Positions 5,000 to 12,314 are shown, numbered from the stretch's first letter. The stretch: DNA of 13,903 nt from Peptococcaceae bacterium (GCA_003132605.1 PKYJ01000129.1:401-14303); one strand, 5' to 3'. Notes: generated from the sequence alone by a model not told the origin. Numbers and translations: made by a program.

Positions 5000-5947
5000 T
5001 TGGACAGTAGTCAACCCATCGGCGTTTTCGATTCCGGTGTGGGTGGTTTGAGTGTGGTCAGGCAGATACTGAAGCAGTTGCCTGATGAGAGCATTGTCTA
5101 TTTCGGGGATACGGCCAGGGTTCCTTACGGCCCGCGCCCCTCTGCGGAGATTATCGCTTTCGGCGACCAGATCCTCTCTTTCTTGCTGCGGTTTGATGTC
5201 AAGGTGGTGGTTGCCGCCTGCAACACCAGCACTTCGGTGTCGCTGCCGGTGCTCCGCCGGAAGTACCACCTGCCCTTGCTGGGCGTGGTGGAGCCCGGAG
5301 TACGGGCAGCCCTGCAGGTCACCGGCAACCGGCGGATCGGCGTCCTGGCCACCGCTGCTACCGTCAACAGCGGCTCCTATAATCGTGGCTTCCAGGCTTA
5401 CGATCCGGGGGTGACGGTGTTTGCCCAGGCCTGCCCCCAGTTCGTTCCCCTGGTGGAGTCGGGGAAGATCGACGGCCCGGAGATCCGGGCCGCGGTCCGG
5501 CAGTATTTACAGCCTCTTCAGGATGCCGGGGTGGATACCATAGTGCTGGGCTGCACCCACTATCCCTTTCTGGCGCCGGTGATCAGGGAACTGGCCGGAG
5601 AGGCGGTGGAGGTGGTGGACCCGGCTGAAGAGACGGTAAAAGAATTGGCTGCCCTGCTCTCCTTACAGACGGACGCCACCGATGAAGGTGGCCGCGCCCG
5701 CGCCCGGCGGGTGCCCACTTGCGGGCACGGACCCGGTACCGCTGCTTACGGGAGACGGGTGCCGCACCCAGAGGGCGCCTCGGCGGGCGAGGCAGCGCAG
5801 GGCGGGACAGAGCACCGCTTCTTCGCCAGCGGCGCCACCGCCTCGTTCTACTCCTCCGGCAGGCAGTTTCTGGGTGATTTCCCGTTCCAGGTCGAGCAGG
5901 TTAACCTGAACGAGAGTGATTGCGAATGCGGCGCAGGAGGGCAGTAA
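5000..5947 (+). CDS. murI: Glutamate racemase with an internal insertion
   Basis: The enzyme interconverts L- and D-glutamate in the cytoplasm to supply D-glutamate for peptidoglycan. The family signature IGVFDSGVGGLSV is at residues 7-19. The two catalytic cysteines are present: C74 in ACNTSTS and C185 in LGCTHYPF, with D11, the YFGDTARVPYG block and H187. The conserved C-terminal region (FFASG...FLG, 274-292) is also intact. At 315 residues it is about 45 longer than usual. The excess is a Gly/Ala/Arg-rich stretch at about 224-270 encoded by GC palindromes, just before the C-terminal motif. A short tail SDCECGAGGQ is also unusual. The start is a TTG at 5000 with GGAGA 8-9 bases upstream; the ATG at 4990 is out of frame and stops at once. 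The fumarase alpha start follows the stop by one base. A structured leader precedes the gene. Confidence 0.93.
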   Translation: MDSSQPIGVFDSGVGGLSVVRQILKQLPDESIVYFGDTARVPYGPRPSAEIIAFGDQILSFLLRFDVKVVVAACNTSTSVSLPVLRRKYHLPLLGVVEPGVRAALQVTGNRRIGVLATAATVNSGSYNRGFQAYDPGVTVFAQACPQFVPLVESGKIDGPEIRAAVRQYLQPLQDAGVDTIVLGCTHYPFLAPVIRELAGEAVEVVDPAEETVKELAALLSLQTDATDEGGRARARRVPTCGHGPGTAAYGRRVPHPEGASAGEAAQGGTEHRFFASGATASFYSSGRQFLGDFPFQVEQVNLNESDCECGAGGQ

Positions 5948-5948
5948 C

Positions 5949-6791
5949 GTGCGGGAACTCAGCGCAGACCTGATAGCAGCCAGGGTGGCTGCCCTCTGCC
6001 AGGAGGCCAATTTTGACCTCCCGCCGGATGTGCTGTCTGCCCTCGATAAAGCCGGGCAGCAGGAGGATTCCCCCACCGGGCGGCGCATTCTGAACGAACT
6101 CTGCGCCAATGCCGGGGTTGCTGCTTCGGAGCGGATCCCCCTCTGTCAGGATACCGGAATGGTGCTGGCCTTCGTAGAGGTTGGACAGGATCTTCATGTC
6201 ACCGGCGGGAGCCTGGCTGAAGCCATCAACCGGGGGGTGGCCCGGGGCTACCGGGATGGCTATCTCCGCGCCTCGGTGGTTGTCGATCCTTTGCGCAGGG
6301 TGAACACCGGCGACAACACCCCGGCGGTGGTCTATTACGACATCGTGCCCGGGGACGGCTTCCGGATCACCATCATGCCCAAGGGATTCGGCAGCGAGAA
6401 CTGCACCGCCCTGGGCATGTTGAAACCTGCGGACGGATTGGCGGGGGTCAGGCAGTTCGTGCTGGCGGCAGTGGATCGGGCCGGGGCGAACCCGTGTCCG
6501 CCGATATCGGTAGGGGTCGGCCTGGGGGGAACGGCGGACAAGGCCCTGCTGCTGGCCAAGAGAGCCTTGCTGCGGCCGCTGGATGAGCCCAACCAGGACC
6601 CGGACCTGGCTGCCCTGGAAAACGATCTGAAAGTGGCGATCAACGGCCTGGGTTATGGCCCCGAGGGGTTTGGCGGCCGGGTGACCGCCCTGGCCGTGCA
6701 CGTAGAGACCTATCCAACCCACATCGCCGGGCTGCCGGTGGCGGTGAATATCAGTTGCCACGCCCTGCGTCATAAAACCTGGACATGGTAG
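5949..6791 (+). CDS. Fumarate hydratase class I, alpha subunit (or L(+)-tartrate dehydratase alpha)
   Basis: This is the 280-residue iron-sulfur subunit of a heteromeric class I fumarase, which interconverts fumarate and L-malate. The three [4Fe-4S] cysteine contexts are intact: C66 (PLCQDTG), C152 (GSENCTALGML) and C183 (NPCPPISVGVGLGGTADKAL). The length matches the N-terminal half of single-chain FumA-type enzymes. The paralogous tartrate dehydratase alpha cannot be excluded from sequence, but fumarase is the usual role in anaerobic Firmicutes, for example in methylmalonyl-CoA pathways. The start is a GTG at 5949, with AGGAGG (5935-5940) inside the end of murI; the upstream in-frame GTG at 5916 is less likely. 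The beta subunit follows after 30 nt, and both probably share the murI transcript. The cluster is expected to be oxygen-sensitive. Confidence 0.93.
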   Translation: MRELSADLIAARVAALCQEANFDLPPDVLSALDKAGQQEDSPTGRRILNELCANAGVAASERIPLCQDTGMVLAFVEVGQDLHVTGGSLAEAINRGVARGYRDGYLRASVVVDPLRRVNTGDNTPAVVYYDIVPGDGFRITIMPKGFGSENCTALGMLKPADGLAGVRQFVLAAVDRAGANPCPPISVGVGLGGTADKALLLAKRALLRPLDEPNQDPDLAALENDLKVAINGLGYGPEGFGGRVTALAVHVETYPTHIAGLPVAVNISCHALRHKTWTW

Positions 6792-6821
6792 TCATCTGTG
6801 GAATAGCAGGAGATATTGTAA

Positions 6822-7433
6822 ATGGATGAATGCATGCGGATAAGGGTGCCCTTTGATGCGGAAACGGCCGGGGCGCTGCAGGCCGGACAGCAGGTACTGC
6901 TGTCCGGAGTGATCTTCGGGGCGCGTGATCAGGCGCACCAGCGTTTTGCCGAAGCCCTGGCTCGAGGACGGGACCTGCCGGTAGATCTGAGAGGGCAGGT
7001 CATCTACTACGTGGGACCGACTCCGGCACGTCCAGGCCGGGTCATCGGAGCGGCGGGGCCGACCACCGGCGAGCGTATGGACGCCTTCACACCAGAGCTG
7101 CTGGCCTACGGGGTGCGGGGTATCATCGCCAAGGGCAACCGCAGCCTCGAGGTGATTGCGGCCATCGTGCAGAATGGCGCCGTTTACCTGGCGGCCACCG
7201 GTGGGGCTGGCGCCCTGCTGTCGCGCTGCATCAAAGAGGCACAGGCGGTCGCCTATCAGGACCTGGGCACCGAGGCGCTGTGGCGCTTCGTGATCGAGGA
7301 TTTCCCCGCCATTGTGGCCATCGACAGCCGCGGCCGGAACCTGTATCAGACTGGCCCTGCCGGCTATCGCCAGCCCCATGCCCACTCCCCTGTCAATCAG
7401 CGCCCGGCGCCGGGCCGCGGCAGAACATCTTGA
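6822..7433 (+). CDS. Fumarate hydratase class I, beta subunit (or tartrate dehydratase beta), with unusual C-terminal tail
   Basis: The 203-residue product matches the beta, or swivelling, subunit of class I fumarases. Visible motifs are GQVIYYVGPTPARPG (58-72), GPTTGERMDAFTP (79-91), IIAKGN (100-105), an ATGGAGALLS block and FPAIVAIDSRGRNLY near the end. It completes the substrate site of the alpha subunit, which it follows by 30 nt with its own ribosome site (AGGAGA, 8 bases before the ATG). Family members usually end soon after the GP-x-YR motif (here GPAGYR, about 178-183). Here some 20 residues rich in Pro, His and Arg follow, running 41 bp into the convergent glycosyltransferase gene. 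This suggests loss of the original stop or erosion by the neighbour. Confidence 0.92.
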   Translation: MDECMRIRVPFDAETAGALQAGQQVLLSGVIFGARDQAHQRFAEALARGRDLPVDLRGQVIYYVGPTPARPGRVIGAAGPTTGERMDAFTPELLAYGVRGIIAKGNRSLEVIAAIVQNGAVYLAATGGAGALLSRCIKEAQAVAYQDLGTEALWRFVIEDFPAIVAIDSRGRNLYQTGPAGYRQPHAHSPVNQRPAPGRGRTS

Positions 7434-9843
7434 TCAGCAGGTCGATGGCCTGCACGATGCAGGTGAAGTTTCTCGGCGCCGGCCCCCTGACAACCTCGTC
7501 GCAGGCCATGTCCAGGTAGCGCAGGCTGTCCTGGAAGCGCAGCATTTTGGCGCAGGTTTTGGCGGCGGCGCTGATGCTCACGGGATTCAGGAGCCCCTTC
7601 TCCTCTAATATCTGCTCCAGCGGGACATCCAGTTTATCGCTCAAAACGACGATGCCTTCAATGGCTTGCTCAAATCCCCCGGGCAGGGCAGTGGCTTGAA
7701 AAAGCAGGTCGGCAGCTTCGGCGAAGAGACCCCGCTGCGCCAAGACCGTCCCCAGGGAGTGCATTGCCTTGAAACTTCCCGTCCCCGGGCTGACAAGGTA
7801 CTTCTGCCAGGGGGCGTCACCCAGTTCCAGGCAGCGGCGCAACAGCGTTTCTGCAGCCTCTGTGTTCCCCAGGGCGCTATGGGCAACTGCCAGTAGGTAA
7901 GTCAAATCGGTATAATCCGGGAAGAGTCCCAATGCCTCATCCAGGATTCCCGCTGCACAGTTGTAATCCCGGGTATTGATCAGGGACAGGGCGTAGTAAT
8001 AGAAAAAGTCCGGTGTACCGGACATATCGGTCAGCTTGCGGCAGGCTGCAAAGCGGTCTGACGCCGCGGCGAAGTCCCGGGCGTAGAAAAGCTCCGTGCC
8101 CAGCAAGTAGTTGCAGGTGAGGCGGTCTTCCTGCAGACCCTGGTTGATGGCATCGATTTTCCACTGTCTTTTTCGGTCGATGCTTTTTGGTTCTGATTGA
8201 TAGTGCAGGTGGTTGACGGTGATCTCTGCCGGGGCAACGGTTTGGCCGGATGCCTGCAGGGATGTGGCTACCTCTTCACCGGCCACTCCCCGGTAGCGGG
8301 CAACCGGGCCGTGCCCGCCTTGACGGGCGCCGCGCCGGAACAGCCTGCAGCTTCCGGTAATGTGGCAGTTGGCAGGGGATATGCTGCCATCGAGGAAGGT
8401 GCAGATTTTCAGGATATACCCGCCCTCATCCGGCGGTGCCTTCTTGAGCACATCCACAGTCTGTTTTTTGCTCTCTTCCGGCAGCACCTCATCGGCGTCC
8501 AGAACCAGGATCCACTCTGCTGAGGCCTGGTCGAGGGCATAATTGCGTGCTTCGGCGAAATTCCCGGTCCACGTGATGGGGAAGACTTTTGCTCCATGCT
8601 GGAAAGCGATGGCCGGGGCATCATCGGTGGAGCCCGTATCGACGTAGATCACCTCCCGGGCGATCTCGTTGATGCTGTGAATGCAGTGGCGAATATGGTC
8701 CGCCTCGTCCCTGCCGATGATGCAGGCACTGATCCCTGGATAATCCTTGGGGATGGGGCGCCCCTGCAGCCAGTTCCTGAATTCTTCGGCCGAGGCCCCG
8801 CAGTAGTTTGTTTCTGTTGGAAACCAGGCGTGAGCGGGGGGCATGGCGAAATACCTCTGCAGGCATTCGCTGGCCTGGGAGTACCAACCGCAGTGCAGGT
8901 AACAGAGCATCTCCAGGAGAAACAGGTCGTTGAAATTCCCGTAAATACCCTGGTAGTATTTCAGGTGCCTGACGGCATCACGGTACCTGGACAGGTCCAT
9001 CAGGGTGGTAGCGGTTCTGAGAGCAAGGATTGGGGCATACCCCAGGTTGGCCGCCGTCAGTTTGGCGGCTTTTAAAAAGCAATCGAGGGCCTTTTCCATT
9101 TCCCTGAGGCGGAGGTGCTCCACGCCCAGGTTGTAATAGAAGAAACCGTCTTTTTCTTTATCTGCCGTGATGCCCAGGAGTTTCAGGTTTCTCTTGATCT
9201 TTGCCTGGATGTTGGACTGTTGCCCGTTGTAACCGTGGTGGATGATCGAGATGCTGCACTGCCCGATGCTCTGCTGGCCATTATTGGCAATGATCGAAGT
9301 GGCGATCTGCTCATGGATCCGGCCCTCGAAACGAAAGGCCTTTCTGTTTCTGAACAGACGCACGCTGGGAACGAGGAGCTTGGAGCCCGTTTCCGTCAGG
9401 TTGGACACCTGGATGAAGTAGGCTTCATAGCGGCTGTCCCGGATCAACTCCCTCAGGCCAGGACCACTCCCGGGGGCCAGTTCCTCGTCGCAGTCAAGGA
9501 AGAGGATCCAGTCCCCGGTCGCCCGATCGAGTGAGGCGTTGCGGGCGAGGCTGAAATCTTCCTGCCATTCCGTCTCGATCACCGTTGCCCCCACGTCCCG
9601 GGCAATGTCTACGGTATCGTCGGTGGAGCCGGTGTCGACGACGATGATCTCGTCCACAAAATTCCTGGCGCTCTGCAGGCAGCGCCCAATATTCCCGGAT
9701 TCGTTTTTGGCGATCATGCAGAGGCTCAGAGTCATCTGTTCGAAATCAGAGGCCGGATGCCGGAGGTCGGATGCCGGATTCTCTTTCTTTGCTTGCGGGT
9801 TTTGCTTCTGCCTTTCTACGATTTCTGCTTGCTTTTCCTCCAC
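7393..9843 (-). CDS. Double-domain family 2 glycosyltransferase with TPR regions (SunS-like)
   Basis: Two GT-A (GT2) domains are separated and followed by helical TPR-like repeats. From the GTG at 9843 (816 residues), domain 1 is at about 38-205: KNES, DTGST at 70-74, the metal/nucleotide DxD as DCD at 117-119, HE at 177-178, and the closing HHGY at 202-205. TPR-like helices follow at about 231-335. Domain 2 is at about 371-548: DTGSTDD from 402, DAD at 449-451, closing NHLHY. In domain 2 the usual His-Glu motif reads Gly-Glu (522-523). More TPR helices run to the end. The layout resembles SunS-type peptide glycosyltransferases, which transfer sugars from nucleotide donors, but the acceptor is unknown. 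GTG 9843 has GGGAG 8 bases ahead; ATG 9858 lacks a site. A minimal start is the ATG at 9735, because the first 36 residues are low-complexity and come from heptamer repeats. It overlaps the upstream gene by 28 bp and is probably co-transcribed with it. Confidence 0.85.
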   Translation of the reverse strand: MEEKQAEIVERQKQNPQAKKENPASDLRHPASDFEQMTLSLCMIAKNESGNIGRCLQSARNFVDEIIVVDTGSTDDTVDIARDVGATVIETEWQEDFSLARNASLDRATGDWILFLDCDEELAPGSGPGLRELIRDSRYEAYFIQVSNLTETGSKLLVPSVRLFRNRKAFRFEGRIHEQIATSIIANNGQQSIGQCSISIIHHGYNGQQSNIQAKIKRNLKLLGITADKEKDGFFYYNLGVEHLRLREMEKALDCFLKAAKLTAANLGYAPILALRTATTLMDLSRYRDAVRHLKYYQGIYGNFNDLFLLEMLCYLHCGWYSQASECLQRYFAMPPAHAWFPTETNYCGASAEEFRNWLQGRPIPKDYPGISACIIGRDEADHIRHCIHSINEIAREVIYVDTGSTDDAPAIAFQHGAKVFPITWTGNFAEARNYALDQASAEWILVLDADEVLPEESKKQTVDVLKKAPPDEGGYILKICTFLDGSISPANCHITGSCRLFRRGARQGGHGPVARYRGVAGEEVATSLQASGQTVAPAEITVNHLHYQSEPKSIDRKRQWKIDAINQGLQEDRLTCNYLLGTELFYARDFAAASDRFAACRKLTDMSGTPDFFYYYALSLINTRDYNCAAGILDEALGLFPDYTDLTYLLAVAHSALGNTEAAETLLRRCLELGDAPWQKYLVSPGTGSFKAMHSLGTVLAQRGLFAEAADLLFQATALPGGFEQAIEGIVVLSDKLDVPLEQILEEKGLLNPVSISAAAKTCAKMLRFQDSLRYLDMACDEVVRGPAPRNFTCIVQAIDLLIKMFCRGPAPGAD

Positions 9844-9919
9844 TCGCTTCTCTCCCATCGGCGTTTTTCTTCTACTTTTCTCACAGCTTCCGGCTTCTTG
9901 CTTCTGACATCTGATTCCA
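9750..9919. repeat. Degenerate heptamer repeats spanning the junction of the two glycosyltransferase genes
   Basis: Four heptamers in register, AGGCCGG, ATGCCGG, AGGTCGG, ATGCCGG, fill 9750-9777. Five more, AGCTTCC, GGCTTCT, TGCTTCT, GACATCT, GATTCCA, fill 9885-9919. The sequence between is a decayed version rich in TGCTT/CTTCTG. The array lies inside coding sequence and encodes the charged tail of one protein and the head of the next. Confidence 0.6.
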
Positions 9920-11087
9920 GCAGGCCCTGTTTAAGCCGTTGTGCCTTGTGTCTCAGGGATGTCAACCTGAACAGCTCCTTACGCAGTTCCACCTGTCCAT
10001 TTTCCAGGTCAAGCATTCTGGTGATGTGCAGCAGGCACTGGTTGGCAAGCTGTTCCAGAGCGCAGGCGGCATAGAGTTCATTGCCGGGCTCCTGCAGACC
10101 AGCCTGAGCGAAGTACACGAAGGCCTGGCCATGCCTGTCGAGATTGGCGCATGCCGTGCCGAGCAGGTAGTAGACACCGGCTGTGGCGATACCGCTGTGC
10201 AGGGCGCCCTCCAGCTGTTGCAGGTCCTCCCGGCCGTAACCCGCATCCTTGATGTCAAGCAGCAGCCGGGCAATTGCAGGGTGGTCGAGGTGGAAGCTGT
10301 TCTCCAGGTATTTTGCCACATCCCCTTCATCCAGGCCCTTTTGCCTCATCAGCGAGCATAACTGGGCAAACAATTCATATGCAGGCCTGATTCTCAATAC
10401 CTGTTCGAGATAGGCCACGGCCTCATCGAGATCCTGTTGACGGGCGCAGACCTCGGCCAGATTCTGAAGCGCCAGGTGGCCGGTGACTCCCTCGGTGGTG
10501 ACATATTCCGGCAGGGTATGGAAGCGAAGGCACTTTAAGAAACTGTTTTTTGCCTGCGCCATCAGGTTCAGGTCAAAAAGAAACTCCCCCTTGATAAAGT
10601 ACAGGTCCGGGTAGTCGGGAAAACAGGCCAGGCCCTCGTCGATCAGGTTGAGCGCTTGCTCGAAGTCACCCAGGTCGCCCAGGCAGATGGCGTAGTTTCG
10701 GAAAAACGCCGCAGTAAACATGTCTCCGGGATCGAGATGCTGCCTGACCGCTTCATAATGGTGGCGGGAGTTTTCCAGATCTCCCAGGGCATAGAAGCTG
10801 AGGCCGAGATTGTAGCTCAGGAAGGGATCGCCAGGTCTCTCCACCAGTGCCTGCTTGAGGATGGAGATGTTGCGCAGCGTCTTCTCCCTGCGCTGCCCGG
10901 CGTGCTGACTGTATCCGTAGTGCATGATCTCCGCATTTGCATGGCGAATGGCGGGAGTGGCATCCCGGGAGCCGGTATCCACGGCGATGGTCTCGTTTAC
11001 AAAGCCGCAGGCGCTCTCCAGGCATTGCGCCAGATTATCTTCCTCGTCCCTGACGATCACGCAGAGGCGGATAGTGCTCACATCCAT
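9816..11087 (-). CDS. Core-deleted GT2-like protein with TPR repeats (probable non-catalytic glycosyltransferase relative)
   Basis: The 423-residue product opens like a GT2 enzyme: IRLCVIVRDEEDNLAQCLES, then AVDTGSRDAT at 35-44. It then jumps at about residues 50-54 to IMHYGYS, the motif that normally closes the catalytic domain. Compared with the next gene, about 114 residues are missing, including the DxD and His-Glu motifs. The frame is intact and TPR-like helices run on (FLSYNLGLSFYALGDLENS; LYFIKGEFLFDL; HLALQNLAEVCARQQDLDEA), so it may be a folded scaffold or decoy, or a decaying remnant. Glycosyl transfer is very unlikely. The last 34 residues are charged low-complexity sequence derived from heptamer repeats. 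ATG 11087 has AGGTG 8 bases ahead; GTG 11096 is possible. The promoter at 11127-11155 resembles a sigma-K site. It is first in a two-gene unit. Confidence 0.75.
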   Translation of the reverse strand: MDVSTIRLCVIVRDEEDNLAQCLESACGFVNETIAVDTGSRDATPAIRHANAEIMHYGYSQHAGQRREKTLRNISILKQALVERPGDPFLSYNLGLSFYALGDLENSRHHYEAVRQHLDPGDMFTAAFFRNYAICLGDLGDFEQALNLIDEGLACFPDYPDLYFIKGEFLFDLNLMAQAKNSFLKCLRFHTLPEYVTTEGVTGHLALQNLAEVCARQQDLDEAVAYLEQVLRIRPAYELFAQLCSLMRQKGLDEGDVAKYLENSFHLDHPAIARLLLDIKDAGYGREDLQQLEGALHSGIATAGVYYLLGTACANLDRHGQAFVYFAQAGLQEPGNELYAACALEQLANQCLLHITRMLDLENGQVELRKELFRLTSLRHKAQRLKQGLLESDVRSKKPEAVRKVEEKRRWERSEWRKSKQKS

Positions 11088-11126
11088 ACGATCCACACCT
11101 GTTATCCAGAGTCGATGGTCACCTAA

Positions 11127-11155
11127 TACGATATGAAAATTTTAGGAGCACTGTT
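11127..11155 (-). promoter_or_regulatory. Sigma-K-like promoter upstream of the glycosyltransferase genes
   Basis: On the minus strand AACA (11155-11152), 16 bp, then CATATCGTA (11135-11127) fits the Bacillus sigma-K pattern mACm-N16-CATAnnnTA at every specified position. It would start transcription about 30 nt before the ATG at 11087. This would mean expression in the mother cell late in sporulation. The consensus is short, so chance is not excluded. Confidence 0.5.
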
Positions 11156-11210
11156 ACCTCGGGGGTGTGGCGCCGATCGTTTGGGAACTGCGTAAAAAGT
11201 ATTCCAGAAT

Positions 11211-11238
11211 CACACTTTGTTGAGACTTCCATATAATG
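11211..11238 (+). promoter_or_regulatory. Sigma-E/sigma-K-like promoter of the cysteine-rich protein gene
   Basis: CACA (11211-11214), 15 bp, then CATATAATG (11230-11238) is one base off the sigma-K -10 pattern; CATATAAT is also seven of eight bases of the sigma-E -10. TATAAT could serve sigma-A, but no TTGACA-like box stands at 16-18 bp. About 65 nt separate it from the ATG. Confidence 0.35.
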
Positions 11239-11303
11239 TATTACCAGTCACGTTACGCCAATTGACTGTACTCTTAAAAAATCTTCATCAGGAGGGAAAC
11301 CAT

Positions 11304-12314
11304 ATGCCAATTACACCAGGCGAATGCGGATTCACAGTAGTCGCAGGGGTGACCATGCCAACCTGCCCGCCGTTTACCGCAAAAGACTGCATCCTGGTCA
11401 ACAAGGTCTACGACCAGTGCTTTACCGAGGAACTCGTTACTAATCAGATACCTGTTTCATCTTCCTGCCCGGGTGTCACCATACCGGCGGGCGCCACCGT
11501 TGCCTGCATCCCTATTCCGGGTAGCGCAACCTGCACCTTCGCCGGGACGGTAGCTGTAACGCCGCCGCTGACGCCATTCTTTGAAGAGGTGCTGGTGATC
11601 AATTCCTTCGATATCAGTGCTCCCATTCTCGTAGCCGGCGTGACGGTCTGCGCGCCCACCCTCACCCTGACGGGAGCGGCGCGGGCAGATCTGTGGGTGC
11701 CGCCCGGAACCACGGTCACGTGCGATATCCTGGCCTTCGGCGACTGCACCTGCACCTTGCTCGCCAGCCCGACAGGCCTGCCGGTAGTGCTCGCCTGCAC
11801 CGGCAAGATCTGCAAGGAGGTCCAGGTAACTGCCCCCGTGAAACTGCTGGTGCCGACCTACGGCTTCTGTGAGGTTCCGGCATGCACTTTCTTAGCGCAG
11901 CCCGGGTTCGCATGCCCGCCCACGCCGCTCTTCCCGCCGGAGCGTTGCCAGGGCACCCCGACGATCACCCTGTTGGGCATGGGCGTCCCTAGCCCTGCTT
12001 CGGGCGTGGTGGTTAACATCGTCAGGGCCGGTGTAGTGGTCGCCAGCGCAACTACGAACCTGACCGGAACGGCGAGCTTCCCCACGATCGGCGGCCTAGA
12101 GGGCGCCATCGACGTTGTCACGTTCACGTTTCTGGGCAAACTGGTATCGTTCCCGATCCCGCTGGAATTCGTCGACATTGTGGGAGTTGCCCACGACAGT
12201 GCCACAACTTGTTCGCTCATATTCACTCAGACCGGAACCACTACGACAGGGTTGCCCATCCTCACCGTCACCATCAACGGCTTCCTGGAGGCCGGGACGA
12301 TCGACCCCAGGTAA
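11304..12314 (+). CDS. Cysteine-rich, beta-rich protein; candidate spore coat/surface component
   Basis: The 336-residue product is rich in Val, Thr, Pro and Cys and has no signal peptide or membrane segment. Seventeen of its 18 cysteines lie in the first 216 residues. Notable segments are VNKVYDQC (32-39) and CKEVQVTAPVKLLVPTYGFC (170-189). The second partly echoes FEEVLVINSFDISAPILV (93-110), suggesting an internal duplication. From memory, similar KVYD-C and KEVQVT-P-KLLVP segments occur in uncharacterised proteins of spore-forming Firmicutes; no named family is claimed. The C-terminal part (about 218-336) looks like an Ig-like beta domain, with a Thr run TQTGTTTTG near the end that could accept glycans. 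Cys-rich, signal-less proteins are typical of spore coats. The ATG at 11304 has AGGAGGG about 6 bases upstream. It is divergent from the glycosyltransferases and has its own terminator. Confidence 0.7.
   Translation: MPITPGECGFTVVAGVTMPTCPPFTAKDCILVNKVYDQCFTEELVTNQIPVSSSCPGVTIPAGATVACIPIPGSATCTFAGTVAVTPPLTPFFEEVLVINSFDISAPILVAGVTVCAPTLTLTGAARADLWVPPGTTVTCDILAFGDCTCTLLASPTGLPVVLACTGKICKEVQVTAPVKLLVPTYGFCEVPACTFLAQPGFACPPTPLFPPERCQGTPTITLLGMGVPSPASGVVVNIVRAGVVVASATTNLTGTASFPTIGGLEGAIDVVTFTFLGKLVSFPIPLEFVDIVGVAHDSATTCSLIFTQTGTTTTGLPILTVTINGFLEAGTIDPR

Noticed and set aside
9962..10361. Plus- and minus-strand frames of 122-140 codons inside the 9816-11087 gene.
   Set aside because: They are alternative-frame shadows; the real frame shows regular TPR-like helices.
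7393..11087. Bacteriocin (glycocin, sublancin-like) locus, suggested by the SunS-like glycosyltransferase.
   Set aside because: No short Cys/Gly-rich precursor peptide, peptidase-type ABC transporter or thiol oxidase gene is visible nearby.
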